Positions 1-10,395 of a stretch of 64,000 nt of DNA are shown here, one piece after another. Position 1 is the first letter of the stretch, and each line of letters begins with the position of its first letter. Position numbers and translations under genes: made by a program. The notes under the pieces were generated by a model, which saw nothing but the letters and a program-made list of their open reading frames with translations, did not search any database and was not told the origin of the DNA. The stretch is from Nocardioides massiliensis (GTDB lineage: Bacteria; Actinomycetota; Actinomycetes; Propionibacteriales; Nocardioidaceae), in contig NZ_JAUSQM010000001.1 in NCBI RefSeq assembly GCF_030811215.1, forward strand, positions 1-64,000, given 5' to 3'.

Positions 1-1890
1 CGAGCCCCGGCTCCTCCCCCTCCGCGACCGGGGGCTTGCCCGGATCGCCGACGACGAACTGCGTGGCCGCCTTCGACGCCTCGTCGAACGCGTAGCGCAG
101 CGGGTTCGACAGCACCGCGAGGGTGCCCAGGTCGATCGCGGTCCCGGGAGCGCCCTTCACGGAGACGACGCCGTCGCTGATCTCCAGGTCGCTCTCGTCG
201 ACCTCGAGCGCCTGCGCGGCGAGCCGCAGTGCCTTCTCCTTGGCCTTGCGCGCCGCCAGCGCGATCGCCGAGCCGCTCATGACGGCGGCGCGCGAGGCGA
301 AGGTGCCGACGGAGTACGGCGAGCGTCGGGTGTCGCCCGTGACGACCTCGATGTCCTCGAACCGCGCGCCGAGCTCGTCGGCGACGATCTGGGCGAAGGC
401 GGTCTGGTGGCCCTGACCCTGCGTGGTCAGACCCGTGGAGACCTTGACCTTGCCGCTGGTCTCGATGGTGACGTGGCCGCCCTCGTAGGGACCGACACCG
501 GTGCCCTCGACGTAGCAGGCGATGCCGATGCCGACCTTGCGGCCCTCGGCGCGCGCCTCGTCGCGGAAGCGCTCGAAGTCCTCCCACCCGACGAGGTCCT
601 TGGCCTTCTGCATGAGCTCGGGGTAGTTGCCCGAGTCGTAGATCAGCGGGCGACCGTCCTGGAAGCTCATCTCGCCGTGGGCGTAGGGGAACTCGTCGGG
701 CTGGATGAAGTTGCGCTCGCGCACCAGCGTGCGGTCGAGCCCGAGGTGGGCCGCGATCGCGTCGAGCATCCGCTCCATCGCATAGACGGCCTGCGGACGG
801 CCGGCTCCGCGGTAGGGCGTGACGATGACGGTGTTGGTGTAGAGGCTCTCGAACACAACGTGGTAGTTCGGGATCTTGTAGGGACCCAGGAACTGCGTCG
901 AGGTGATGATCGGGACGATCAGGCCGTACGGCGTGTAGGCGCCGTGGTCGTGCCAGAACTGGAAGTCCACGCCCAGCACGCGGCCGTCGTCGTCGAAGCC
1001 GACCTCGATGTGCTGCTGCTGGCCGCGCTCGTGGGCCGAGGAGATGAAGTGCTCGCGCCGGTCCTCGATGAACTTCACCGGACGGCCCAGGGCCCGGGCC
1101 GCGAACGGCACGAGCAGCTCCTCGGGCCACGGGTGGACGATCTTCACGCCGAAGCCGCCACCCACGTCGGGGGTGACCAGGTCGACCTGACCGAGGTCGA
1201 GGCCGAGCTTCGAGGCGATCGCGGCCCGAACCCCGGTGGAGGTCTGGGTCGAGCTCCACACGCTCATCCGGCCCAGATCGCGGTCCCAGCGCGCGACCGT
1301 GCCGCGGCCCTCCATCGGGGTGGCGGCGCTGCGCTCGACCTCGATGTCGAGCACCAGCGTGTGGGGCGCCTTCGCGATGGCCGCGGCTGCGTCACCGAAG
1401 CCCTGCTCCATGCGGGCCGCGACGTTGCCGGGGACGTCGTCGTGCACCAGCCGCTCCGCTGCGCGCGCGTTGGTGATGCCGACGACGGGCGGGAGGAAGT
1501 CGTACTGCACCGTGATGCGGCCGACGGCGTCCTCGGCGATGTAGCGGTCGTCGGCGACGACCACGGCGATCGCCTCGCCGACGTAGTTGACCTCGTCCTT
1601 CGCCAGGGCGTACTGCGTGCGCCCGTGCGTGAGCGTGGGGTGCGGGATGAGCAGCGGCAGCGGCTCGGCCATCGGGCCGGTGAGGTCCTCGTAGGTGTAG
1701 ACCGCGTGCACCCCCGGCAGGTCGAGGACCGGCTCGAGGTCGATGTCGACGATGCGGGCGTGGGCGTGCGGGCTGCGCAGCACCGCCATCTCGAGGGCGC
1801 CGGGCATCAGGTCGTCGGAGTAGCGGCCCTGGCCGGTGACCAGGCGCGCGTCCTCGACCCGGGCGATCGGCTCGCCGATGGACTTGGTCG

Positions 1891-1894
<4 letters not shown>
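1..1894 (-). CDS. Molybdenum hydroxylase large subunit (xanthine/CO dehydrogenase family), cut by window edge
   Basis: This is the molybdopterin-cytosine-dinucleotide-binding subunit of a three-subunit xanthine/CO dehydrogenase-type hydroxylase. The 631 codons present begin MTTKSIGEPIARVEDARLVT, the usual start of this family, and the C-terminus lies beyond the left edge. A GGGFG cofactor-binding loop appears near residue 250 and PYRGAGRPQA near residue 360. That loop reads RGAGR, as in xanthine dehydrogenase-like and form II enzymes, not the CSFR loop of true form I CO dehydrogenase. The ATG at 1894 overlaps the stop of the iron-sulfur subunit (ATGA), so the genes are translationally coupled. 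The neighbouring NCS2 permease and PucR-type regulator favour a purine or related heterocycle as substrate. The exact substrate is inference. Confidence 0.9.
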
Positions 1895-2392
<498 letters not shown>

Positions 2393-2406
<14 letters not shown>

Positions 2407-3307
2407 TGCTCGGGGTTCCTTCGCTGCGGTTGCTGCGGGCCACGGCGTCGTCGTACGCCGCGCGGACCACCCGTCCGGTGAGGACACGGACGAGCTGGGC
2501 GCGGTAGTGCGCGGTGGCGTGGATGTCTGCCTCGGGCTCGAGATGGGTCAGCGCGAGCTCACCGGCCGCCCGGAGGGCCTCGTCGGTGAGTCCGTCGGAA
2601 GTCCGGTCACCCAGGACCTCGGTCAGGTCGACGACGGTCGGCACCTCCGAGACCGAGACGTAGCCGGCGCGGACCGAGGTGATCCGCTCGTCGGGGCCCA
2701 GACCCACCACGACGCCGACGCCGACGAGGGCGTAGTCGCCGTGGCGCCGGGCGATCTCGTCGAAGGCGACGCCGTGGCGTGCCGGCAGGGCCGGCACGAA
2801 GATCTCGGTGGCGATCTCGTCGGGCGCCAGACTGGTCTCGAGCGGGCCGATGAACAGCTCGTCGGCAGACAGCTCGCGGGTGCCGCGGACCGACTGGACG
2901 GTGAGGCGGCCGTCGAGCAGCGCGAACACCGTGGGCATCTCACCGGAGGCGTCGGCGTGGACGATCGAGCCCACCGTGGTGCCGCGGTTGCGGATCGTCG
3001 CGTGGGCGACGTGCTGGAGCGCGGCGGAGATCATGGGTTGCACTGCTGCGACCTGGGGGTGGGACAGCAGGTCGCTGTGGCGGACGGTCGCGCCGAAGCG
3101 GACGCCCTCTCCCGAGACGGTGATGCGGGACAGTTCTTCGATCCCGTTGATGTCGATGAGCTCGGCGACGTTGGCGAGCCGCATCGACAGCAACGGAATC
3201 AGGCTCTGGCCGCCGGCCAGGATCTTGGCGTCGGACGCGTCCGCGTAGGCGGACAGCGCCTCCGTCAGCGATCCTGGCCGGCGGTAGCCGAATGGAGCCG
3301 GCTTCAT
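2393..3307 (-). CDS. Molybdenum hydroxylase FAD-binding subunit
   Basis: This 304-residue CoxM/XdhB-type subunit binds FAD and hands electrons to the final acceptor. The FAD-binding signatures are AGGQSLIPLL near residue 32 and RNRGTTVGSIVHADASGE near residue 105. A CO_deh_flav_C-like C-terminal half follows. Its ATG overlaps the permease stop (ATGA, 3304-3307), so permease and enzyme form one operon in the order permease, FAD, Fe-S, Mo subunit. This coupling supports the idea that the permease imports the enzyme's substrate. No maturation genes such as xdhC/coxF are visible; they may lie beyond the left edge. Confidence 0.92.
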
Positions 3308-4680
3308 GTGTAGGTGGGGTCCTCTTCAGGCTTGTCGAGTGCGGGCTCGCGGCCCTTGACCAGGTGGTAGAGCACGATGACCAGCAGGGTGCCGAAGGCG
3401 ATGCCGCTGAGCTCGAAGTTGTCGGTGACCCTGAGGGTGACGTCACCGATGCCGGCGATCAGGCCGGCGGCCAGCGGCACCATGTTGACCGGGTTGCCGA
3501 AGTCCACGCCGTTGTCGACCCAGATCTTCGCGCCGATGAGACCGATCATGCCGTAGAGCACCAAGGTCACACCGCCGAGCACGCCGCCCGGGATGGCGTT
3601 GATGATCACGCCGAACTTCGGGCACAGCCCGAGGATGATCGCGAACACCGCGGCGACATAGTAGGCGGCCGTGGAGTAGATCCGGGTGGCCGACATGACA
3701 CCGATGTTCTCGGCGTACGTCGTGGTGGGCGCACCACCGAACGAGCTGGCCAGCGCGGTCGCGAAGCCGTCCGCACCGAGCGCGCGACCCATGTAGGGGT
3801 CGAGGTCGTCGCCGGTCATCTCGGCCACGGCCCGGACGTGACCGACGTTCTCGGCGATGAGGGCGATGACGCCTGGGATGACCAGCAGCACGAAGGTGAG
3901 CGAGATGCTGGGCGCGTGGACGGCGCTGACGCCGTCGGCGAGCGTGCCGCTCGGCAGACCGAACCACGGCGCGTCGCCGAGCCCGGCGAAGCCGACCCGG
4001 TCGACGGCGGCCGTGGTGCCGTCCTCCGCCGTGCGCTCCACGCCACCGATGGTGATGTCGAGCACCCAGGACAGGACGAAGCCGAAGATCAGGCCCAGGA
4101 AGACCGCGATGCGGGCCCAGAAGCCCGGGAACAGCACGGCGCCCATGACCATGAACACCGCGACCGCCAGGCCGACCCACTGGTCCTGCGGCCAGTAGAT
4201 GCCCGCCACGACCGGGGCGAGGTTGAAGCCGATCAGCATGACGACCGCGCCGGTGACGGCGGGCGGCAACAGCTTGCGGAGCACGCCGGCCCCGGTGAAG
4301 TGGACGATCACACCGACCACGAGCAGCAGCAGACCGGCGACCATGATCGCGCCGGTGACTTCGGCGGAGTCACCGCCCTGCGCGCGGATCGCAGCGACGC
4401 CGGCCACGAAGGCGGCGGAGGTCCCCAGGTAGCTGGGGACGGCGTTCTTGACGACCAGCAGGAAGATGATCGTGGCGATGCCCGAGAAGAGAATGGCGAG
4501 GTTGGGGTCGAGCCCCATGACCACGGGGAAGACGAAGGTCGCGCCGAACATCGCGACGACGTGCTGGGCCCCGATGCCGACGGTGCGGCCCCAGCTCATC
4601 CGCTCGTACGGACCGACGGACTCGCCGGGCGGCGGGGTCTTCCCGTCGTGGACTAGCTTCCAGCTGAACATGCCTGACAT
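3304..4680 (-). CDS. NCS2-family xanthine/uracil permease
   Basis: This 458-residue polytopic membrane protein belongs to the nucleobase-cation symporter 2 family. It begins MSGMFSWKLVHDG and shows QHVVAMFGATFVFP in an early helix. The family signature ENIGVMSATR (N-x-G-x4-T-R) is present near residue 325. About 12-14 hydrophobic helices are readable. The ATG at 4680 has a good ribosome-binding site (GAGGAG, about 9 bases upstream). It is the first gene of the operon with the three molybdenum hydroxylase subunits, and pucR lies upstream on the same strand. A purine such as xanthine is a likely substrate, but uracil cannot be excluded from sequence. Confidence 0.92.
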   Translation of the reverse strand: MSGMFSWKLVHDGKTPPPGESVGPYERMSWGRTVGIGAQHVVAMFGATFVFPVVMGLDPNLAILFSGIATIIFLLVVKNAVPSYLGTSAAFVAGVAAIRAQGGDSAEVTGAIMVAGLLLLVVGVIVHFTGAGVLRKLLPPAVTGAVVMLIGFNLAPVVAGIYWPQDQWVGLAVAVFMVMGAVLFPGFWARIAVFLGLIFGFVLSWVLDITIGGVERTAEDGTTAAVDRVGFAGLGDAPWFGLPSGTLADGVSAVHAPSISLTFVLLVIPGVIALIAENVGHVRAVAEMTGDDLDPYMGRALGADGFATALASSFGGAPTTTYAENIGVMSATRIYSTAAYYVAAVFAIILGLCPKFGVIINAIPGGVLGGVTLVLYGMIGLIGAKIWVDNGVDFGNPVNMVPLAAGLIAGIGDVTLRVTDNFELSGIAFGTLLVIVLYHLVKGREPALDKPEEDPTYT

Positions 4681-4792
4681 GGACGTGCTCCTCTACGTGA
4701 GTCGGGCCTCATGGTGGGGACCCTAGTGGCCCGGCTCACAGGATGCGTTGGTAAGTCTTGACGAAGATCCGCCCTTCTTCTCATGAGGGTTT

Positions 4793-4810
4793 GTGCGGGA
4801 AAACCCGCAC
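4793..4810. promoter_or_regulatory. Perfect inverted repeat between pucR and the permease operon
   Basis: The sequence GTGCGGG-AAAA-CCCGCAC is a perfect 7-bp inverted repeat with a 4-base centre. It lies about 60 bases after the pucR stop and about 110 bases before the permease start, both on the minus strand. No clear T-tract follows on the minus strand, so it could be an operator for the permease operon as easily as a pucR terminator. Confidence 0.4.
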
Positions 4811-4868
4811 CCAGGGACCTGCTGCGCGGTAGGGTCCGCGGCTGTCCGAGGGGTCCTCCCGGCCGGCG

Positions 4869-6557
4869 TCACTGCTGGATCTTGTGCACCTCGAGGGCGA
4901 CGGCGACGTTGAGGCGGAGGTTCGCGTCGGTGGTGAACGGACCGAGGATCTTCTCCAGCTTACCGATCCGGTAGCGCATCGTGTTGTAGTGCATGAGCAG
5001 CTCGCGGGAGGCCTCGGCGACGTTGAGGTTGTGGTCGAGGAGCACCTGCAGGGTCGTGCGCAGCTCCGTCGCCTGGGCGGTCTCCTCGGCGAGCTCGCCC
5101 AGGATGTCCTGGGCGAAGACCGTGAGCTCGTCGATGTCCGGGATCAACCCGATCAGCCGGTGGATGCCCAGGTTGTCGAAGTGGGAGGTGCTGCTGCCGC
5201 CCGTGAACCGGCGGCCGACCTCGGTCGCGCGCCGCGCCTGCTGGTAGGCGGCCGGCAACTGCTCGAAGCCGCGGACCAGCCGGCTGGTCCCGACCGAGAA
5301 CGGGCGTCGCCCGCCGCCCCGGTCGCCCGAGACGCTCCGGACGATCCGCTCGACCATCTGCTGCAGCTCGGCGACTGCCGCGGCCGGCTCGGCGGCGAGG
5401 TCCTCACGCCCCTCGGGCAGCGACAGGATCACCACGACCTCGTCACCGAAGTCCGCCACCGGGTACGCCGGCGACTCGCGCCCGACCACCTGCGTCCACG
5501 CGAGGTGGAAGCGCGACTGCCAGGCGCGCCGCACGCGTGTGGAGGCCGGCTCCTCCCGCGGATCCTGCGGGTCGATCTGCGCCGCCACGACGATGCACGG
5601 CATGTCGAGGCGCCAGCCCAGCCCGACGGCGTACACCTCGGCGTGCTCGCGGTTCTTAGACCGTCCACTGAGCACGTCGCGCAGGAAGTCGCCGCGGTAC
5701 TTGTTCTCCACGACGTTGAGCGCCTGGCGCTGCGTGATCTGCAGCGCCAGCAGGCTCGCCGCCCGCTGCAGCGCGTAGCGCACGTCCTCGCCGATGGCGT
5801 GCTCCGGAGCGAAGGCGACCAGCCGCGCCAGGTCGTTGCCCGCCGCGACGATCGGCTCAGCGACCAGCTGCCCGCCGCCGGCGGTCTGGGCCGGCGTCCG
5901 GATGCGCTCGACCCGGAACCGACCCGTCTCGTCGTAGAGGTCCGCCTCGGCCAGCTCGGCGCGCATCTCCTCGGTCATCACGGCGGCCATCTGCCGCCCG
6001 TCGACACTCGTCACCAGGACACCGAGCGCAAGCACCGACGCGATCTGCTCGGCGATCCGCTGGACGTCCGCGCCCTCCAGCAGCAGACCCTCGAGCAACG
6101 CGTGCAGCTCGTAGGTGCGCTGCAGGACGTCGTTCTGCACACCCGCGACGTCGACCATCATCTGCGAGAACAGCTGGTCGAACGGCACGTCGGCGGGCAG
6201 GCTCACGATCGGGAACTCGAGCTCGTCGGCAAGCTCCAGCACCTCGGGCGGCAGCTCGTCGAGATGCGTCCCGAACTGCACGCCCAGCCCCGCCACCTCG
6301 AGGTCGTCCAGCTGCGAGAGGAACCGGCACAGTCCGGCGGTGGACAGGCCGCCGGTCGGGTCGAGGTGGCGCAGCGGGAAGCCCCCGGTCATGACGAAGG
6401 TGTGCGGACGCACCCAGTCGAGGACGTCGGGTGCCTCCACGATGCTCACCGTCGTGATGGTCCGGCCCTGCCCACCCTGACCCGCGAGGATCCGCGACTT
6501 CAGCAGCCCACCGACCTCCAGGACGTCGCGCACGGGCACCCGGTAGCTGTCTCTCAT
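4869..6557 (-). CDS. PucR-family transcriptional regulator
   Basis: This protein of about 562 residues starts with a PucR/purine-catabolism N-terminal domain (VPVRDVLEVGGLLKSRILAG; VSIVEAPDVLDWV). It ends with a helix-turn-helix of the PucR C-terminal type (NLNVAEASRELLMHYNTMRY). PucR-like proteins usually control neighbouring nitrogen or purine catabolic genes. Here it sits between a xanthine-permease/hydroxylase operon on the same strand and an oxamate-carbamoyltransferase-like operon on the other strand, so it probably controls one or both. I prefer the ATG at 6557; an in-frame GTG at 6569 would add four residues. Confidence 0.88.
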   Translation of the reverse strand: MRDSYRVPVRDVLEVGGLLKSRILAGQGGQGRTITTVSIVEAPDVLDWVRPHTFVMTGGFPLRHLDPTGGLSTAGLCRFLSQLDDLEVAGLGVQFGTHLDELPPEVLELADELEFPIVSLPADVPFDQLFSQMMVDVAGVQNDVLQRTYELHALLEGLLLEGADVQRIAEQIASVLALGVLVTSVDGRQMAAVMTEEMRAELAEADLYDETGRFRVERIRTPAQTAGGGQLVAEPIVAAGNDLARLVAFAPEHAIGEDVRYALQRAASLLALQITQRQALNVVENKYRGDFLRDVLSGRSKNREHAEVYAVGLGWRLDMPCIVVAAQIDPQDPREEPASTRVRRAWQSRFHLAWTQVVGRESPAYPVADFGDEVVVILSLPEGREDLAAEPAAAVAELQQMVERIVRSVSGDRGGGRRPFSVGTSRLVRGFEQLPAAYQQARRATEVGRRFTGGSSTSHFDNLGIHRLIGLIPDIDELTVFAQDILGELAEETAQATELRTTLQVLLDHNLNVAEASRELLMHYNTMRYRIGKLEKILGPFTTDANLRLNVAVALEVHKIQQ

Positions 6558-6679
6558 CAGCCTTTGCACACTCGCTCTCGGATCTTTGTCAACTTGTGCC
6601 GTCTGAACCCTGCCACACCGCCCGTAGAGTCGTGAGTTCGATCGCCGCTGTTGTCCGGCTCGTCCCGAGGAGAGTTGCC
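6558..6679. promoter_or_regulatory. Divergent promoter region between pucR and the allHFG-like operon
   Basis: This 122-base gap separates the divergent starts of pucR and the DUF2877 gene. It must hold promoters for both directions. A possible plus-strand -10 element, TAGAGT, lies at 6625-6630, and a clear ribosome-binding site, GAGGAGAG, lies at 6667-6674. No convincing -35 element or repeated operator could be assigned by eye. Confidence 0.35.
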
Positions 6680-7483
6680 ATGCTGCCGAGCGCCGCCGTC
6701 CCGGGCGCCGCCGCGGTGTGGGTGGCCGACCGGCTCGCGGGCCCGCCGCACCACGGCGCCGTCGTGCACGCCGGTGACGCTGCGGTCTACTTCCGCTCCG
6801 CCGAGGACGTCATCGGCGTCGTCTCCCGGCACGCCACCGCGATCCCCTGCAGCATCTCCACGCGCGCCGACTCGGTCGCCGAGATCTTCGCCGGGCGCCT
6901 GCCGGCCGTCGGCGACGAGGTGCGGGTCGGCGACGGGATCGCCGACTTCTCCGGCCACGGCGTCCGGGTCGGCAGGTACGTCGACTTCGCGATGCGGCCC
7001 TTCGACGTCGCCCAGGTCCCGGCCATGCGGGAGGCGCTCGAGGCGACCGACCCCGCGTCGTGGCTGCCCGACGAGCTCGACGCGTCCGTGCGGGACGCGT
7101 TGCGCCGGGACCCCGCGGCCACGCTCGAGCAGGTGCTCGGGAGGGGGTCGGGCCTCACCCCCTTCGGCGACGACGTGGTCTGCGGGATCCTGGCGACGCT
7201 GCTCGCCGCGGACGACCCCTGCGCGCCGCGCCTGCAGGAGCGGGTCACGGAGCTCGCGCCGCGGCGTACGACGGCCCTGTCCGCGACCCTGCTGCGACGC
7301 GCCGGCGCCGGCGACGTGCTGCCGGACTTCGCCGCCGTCGTCACCGCCCTGCTCGAACGCCCCGCCGAGGCCCCCGCCGCCATCGCGCACCTGCGTACGG
7401 TCGGTCACACCTCCGGCGCCGGCATGCTGCTCGGCCACTGTCTCGCACTCGCCCACATCCACACGAGGAGTTGTTGTCCATGA
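6680..7483 (+). CDS. allH: DUF2877 protein, AllH-like subunit of oxamate carbamoyltransferase
   Basis: This 267-residue DUF2877 protein resembles E. coli AllH (YlbF). The family core is visible: GRGSGLTPFGDDVVCG near residues 155-170 and HTSGAGMLLGHCLALA near the C-terminus. In E. coli, AllF, AllG and AllH together form oxamate (oxamic) transcarbamylase, which splits oxalurate into oxamate and carbamoyl phosphate late in anaerobic allantoin use. All three homologues are adjacent here. The ATG at 6680 has a strong ribosome-binding site. The stop overlaps the next start (ATGA). Function is transferred from the E. coli genes. Confidence 0.8.
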   Translation: MLPSAAVPGAAAVWVADRLAGPPHHGAVVHAGDAAVYFRSAEDVIGVVSRHATAIPCSISTRADSVAEIFAGRLPAVGDEVRVGDGIADFSGHGVRVGRYVDFAMRPFDVAQVPAMREALEATDPASWLPDELDASVRDALRRDPAATLEQVLGRGSGLTPFGDDVVCGILATLLAADDPCAPRLQERVTELAPRRTTALSATLLRRAGAGDVLPDFAAVVTALLERPAEAPAAIAHLRTVGHTSGAGMLLGHCLALAHIHTRSCCP

Positions 7484-8970
7484 CCGGACCCGCAGTCGAA
7501 CACGTCGAGCTGAGGCCGGGCGCCTACGCCGACTCGGTCGCCCTGCTGCAGGTGAGCAAGGACGTGGCCGCCGTCGACGGTGTCGTGGCGGCCCAGGTCG
7601 CCATGGCCACCGAGCTCAACCTCGAGGTGATCGCGGGCATGGGCTTCGACGTCCCCGAGGCCTCCCCCAACGACATGGTCGTGGCACTGCGCGTCGAGAC
7701 CAGCGAGCACATCGCCCCCGCGCTCGCCGCGGTCGACGCCGCGCTCGCCGCGAGCCGTCGCCAGCCCAGCGGCTCCGGCGAGGTCACCGCCCCGCCGCGC
7801 ACCACCGGCAGCGCGCTGTCGCGTGGCGACGCCGGGCTCGCGCTGATCTCCGTCCCCGGTCAGTCCGCGACCGTCGAGGCGATGGACGCCCTCGAAGCCG
7901 GCCGCGACGTGATGATCTTCAGCGACAACGTCCCCGTGGCGGAGGAGATCGCGCTCAAGCAGGCCGCCACCGACCGCGACCTCCTCGTGATGGGTCCCGA
8001 CTGCGGCACCGCCGTCGTCAACGGGATCGGCCTCGGCTTCGCCAACACGGTGCGGCCGGGCCCGGTCGGCATCGTCGCGGCGTCCGGCACCGGCTGCCAG
8101 CAGCTGCTCGCGCTCCTCGACCACGCCGGCGTCGGCATCACCGCCGCGCTCGGGGTCGGTGGCCGCGACCTCGGGGCCGACGTGCGCGCGCTGTCGACCA
8201 AGCAGGCCATGCGCCGGCTCGACGCCGACGCCGCGACCGAGCTCATCGTGGTGGTCTCCAAGCCCCCGGCCGACGAGGTCGCCGCCGAGCTGCGCGAGTT
8301 CGCATCGACGCTCTCCACGCCGGTGCAGTTCGCCCTGCTGGGCGCGGACCAGCCCGACCTGACCGCCGCGACCGAGCAGGTGCTGACGAGCCTGGGGCGC
8401 GACATCCCCTCCTGGCCCGTCTGGGGCGAGGCCGCGCAGCCGGCCAGCGGTCTGCTGCGGGGCCTGTTCGCCGGCGGCACGCTGTGCGACGAGGCGATGA
8501 TCCTGGCGGAGGGTGCGCTCGGCAAGGTCTGGAGCAACATCCCGCTCGACGAGGACCACCGCCTCGGCTCCTCCCTCGACGCAGACGGCACGGTGATGAT
8601 CGACTTCGGCTCCGACGAGATGACCCGCGGCCGCCCGCACCCCATGATCGACCCGACGATCCGCCTCGACCACCTGGCCAAGGTCAGCCGCAACGCAAGC
8701 GTGGGAGTCGTGCTCCTCGACGTCGTGCTCGGGCACGGCGCCGACGCCGACCCGGCGGCGACCATGGCCCCCGCGATCCGCGAGGCGCTCGCCACCGCGC
8801 AGGCCGACGGGCGCGAGCTGCGCGTCGTCGTCGCCTGCGTCGGCACGTCCGGCGACCCCCAGGGCCTGGAGCGGCAGGCCCAGGCGCTCGCCGAGGCCGG
8901 CGCCGAAGTCCACCTGTCCAACGCCCGCGCCGCGCAGCGCGCCGTCACCCTGATTGGAAGTGCGTCTTGA
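7480..8970 (+). CDS. allF: FdrA/AllF-like protein, acyl-CoA synthetase (NDP-forming) fold
   Basis: This 496-residue protein matches FdrA (AllF), which has the fold of succinyl-CoA synthetase alpha. Conserved segments include VSKDVAAVDGVVAAQVAMAT near residue 25, MGPDCGTAVVNGIGLGFANT near residue 170 and GIVAASGTGCQQLL near residue 195. The C-terminal CoA-ligase-like half includes LLDVVLGHGADADPA. It is the central subunit of the AllFGH oxamate carbamoyltransferase in E. coli. Its ATG overlaps the DUF2877 stop, and its own stop TGA overlaps the TTG start of the next gene, so the three subunits should be made in fixed ratio. Confidence 0.88.
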   Translation: MTGPAVEHVELRPGAYADSVALLQVSKDVAAVDGVVAAQVAMATELNLEVIAGMGFDVPEASPNDMVVALRVETSEHIAPALAAVDAALAASRRQPSGSGEVTAPPRTTGSALSRGDAGLALISVPGQSATVEAMDALEAGRDVMIFSDNVPVAEEIALKQAATDRDLLVMGPDCGTAVVNGIGLGFANTVRPGPVGIVAASGTGCQQLLALLDHAGVGITAALGVGGRDLGADVRALSTKQAMRRLDADAATELIVVVSKPPADEVAAELREFASTLSTPVQFALLGADQPDLTAATEQVLTSLGRDIPSWPVWGEAAQPASGLLRGLFAGGTLCDEAMILAEGALGKVWSNIPLDEDHRLGSSLDADGTVMIDFGSDEMTRGRPHPMIDPTIRLDHLAKVSRNASVGVVLLDVVLGHGADADPAATMAPAIREALATAQADGRELRVVVACVGTSGDPQGLERQAQALAEAGAEVHLSNARAAQRAVTLIGSAS

Positions 8971-10370
8971 CCTCCACCTTCGACCCCGCCGGCGGCATCG
9001 TGTCCACCGGCGTCAGCATCTTCGCCGACGCCCTCGTCGACCAGGCGCTCGACGTCTCCCGGGTCGACTGGCGCCCCCCGATGGAGGGCACCGAGTCCGA
9101 CCTGGCCGTGGTCGCCACCGACCCGCTGCGTCCCGAGGCCAACGCCAAGGCGCTCGCGGCGTACCTCGGCGTCCAGGGCAACCTCGTCGGGGTCGCGCCG
9201 GCCCGTGAGGTGCTCGGCCTGGAGAAGGGCCAGTTCCTGCACGCCGGGCCTCCCCTGCTGTGGGAGAACGCGTCCGGGCCGATGCGCGGCGCGCTGCTCG
9301 GCGCCGCGGCGTACGAAGGTCTCGTCGACGACCCGGAGGACGCCGAGGCGCTCTTCGTCTCCGGCGACAACGTCTCGCTGGAGCCCTGCCACCACCGCTC
9401 CGCCGTCGGTCCCATGGCCGGTGTCGTCTCGCCCTCGATGTGGATGTGGATCATCGAGGACCCGGAGAGCGGACGACGCACCTACTGCAGCCTCAACGAG
9501 GGTCTCGGCAAGGTGCTGCGGTACGGCGCCTACTCCCCCGAGGTGCTCGAGCGGCTGCGCTGGATGTCCGACGTGCTCGGCCCGGTGCTCGCGAAGGCCA
9601 CCGCGGACACCGGACCGGTCAACGTCACCTCGATCCTCGGCCAGATGCTGCAGATGGGCGACGAGGCCCACAACCGCAACCGGGCCGGCACCCTGATGCT
9701 GATGCGCGACCTGGCCCCGGCGATGGTGCAGTCCGGCTTCGACACGGGTGACCTCGCGCAGGTCTTCTCCTTCATCGGCGGCAACGACCACTTCTTCCTC
9801 AACCTGGCGATGCCGGCGTGCAAGCTCGCGCTCGACGCCGCCCGCGACATCGAGGGCTCGACGATGGTCGTGGCGATGGCGCGCAACGGCACGGAGTTCG
9901 GCATCCAGACCGCCGGCACCGGCGACGAGTGGTTCACCGGTCCCGCCCAGATCGCCGACGGTCTCTACCTCGGTGACTACGGGCCCGACGACGCCAACCC
10001 CGACATCGGCGACTCGGCGATCACCGAGACCGCCGGCATCGGTGGCTTCGCGATGGCCACCGCCCCGGCGATCGTGCGGTTCGTGGGCGGCACCGTCCCG
10101 GACGCGCTCGCGACCACCCGCCGGATGAACGAGATCACCCTCGGCAACAACGACCGCTGGTCGATCCCGGTGCTCGACTTCCTGGGTGCACCGACCGGCA
10201 TCGACGTGACGAAGGTGTGCCGCACCGCGATCCTGCCGCAGATCAACACCGGCATGGCCGGGGCCGTCGCGGGCACCGGTCAGGTGGGCGCCGGTCTCGT
10301 GACCCCGCCGGCGGAGATCTTCCCGAAGGCGCTCAAGGCCCTGGCGGACCGCGCCCGGGCCCGGCAGTAG
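8967..10370 (+). CDS. allG: DUF1116 protein, AllG-like subunit of oxamate carbamoyltransferase
   Basis: This 467-residue DUF1116 protein resembles E. coli AllG (YlbE). Family features include VDWRPP near residue 32, the SGDNVSLEPCHHRSAVGPMA stretch, and GGNDHFFLNLAMPACKL in the second half. No ATG or GTG fits the start. The best start is a TTG at 8967 that overlaps the upstream stop (TTGA) and yields MTSTFDPAGGIVSTGVSIFA. The stop is followed after 25 bases by the carboxyltransferase gene, which looks co-transcribed. A carbamate kinase (AllK), which usually accompanies this enzyme to make ATP from carbamoyl phosphate, is absent from the window. Confidence 0.85.
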   Translation: MTSTFDPAGGIVSTGVSIFADALVDQALDVSRVDWRPPMEGTESDLAVVATDPLRPEANAKALAAYLGVQGNLVGVAPAREVLGLEKGQFLHAGPPLLWENASGPMRGALLGAAAYEGLVDDPEDAEALFVSGDNVSLEPCHHRSAVGPMAGVVSPSMWMWIIEDPESGRRTYCSLNEGLGKVLRYGAYSPEVLERLRWMSDVLGPVLAKATADTGPVNVTSILGQMLQMGDEAHNRNRAGTLMLMRDLAPAMVQSGFDTGDLAQVFSFIGGNDHFFLNLAMPACKLALDAARDIEGSTMVVAMARNGTEFGIQTAGTGDEWFTGPAQIADGLYLGDYGPDDANPDIGDSAITETAGIGGFAMATAPAIVRFVGGTVPDALATTRRMNEITLGNNDRWSIPVLDFLGAPTGIDVTKVCRTAILPQINTGMAGAVAGTGQVGAGLVTPPAEIFPKALKALADRARARQ

Positions 10371-10395
10371 CCGGCCGACAAGAGAGACTCTCGCC

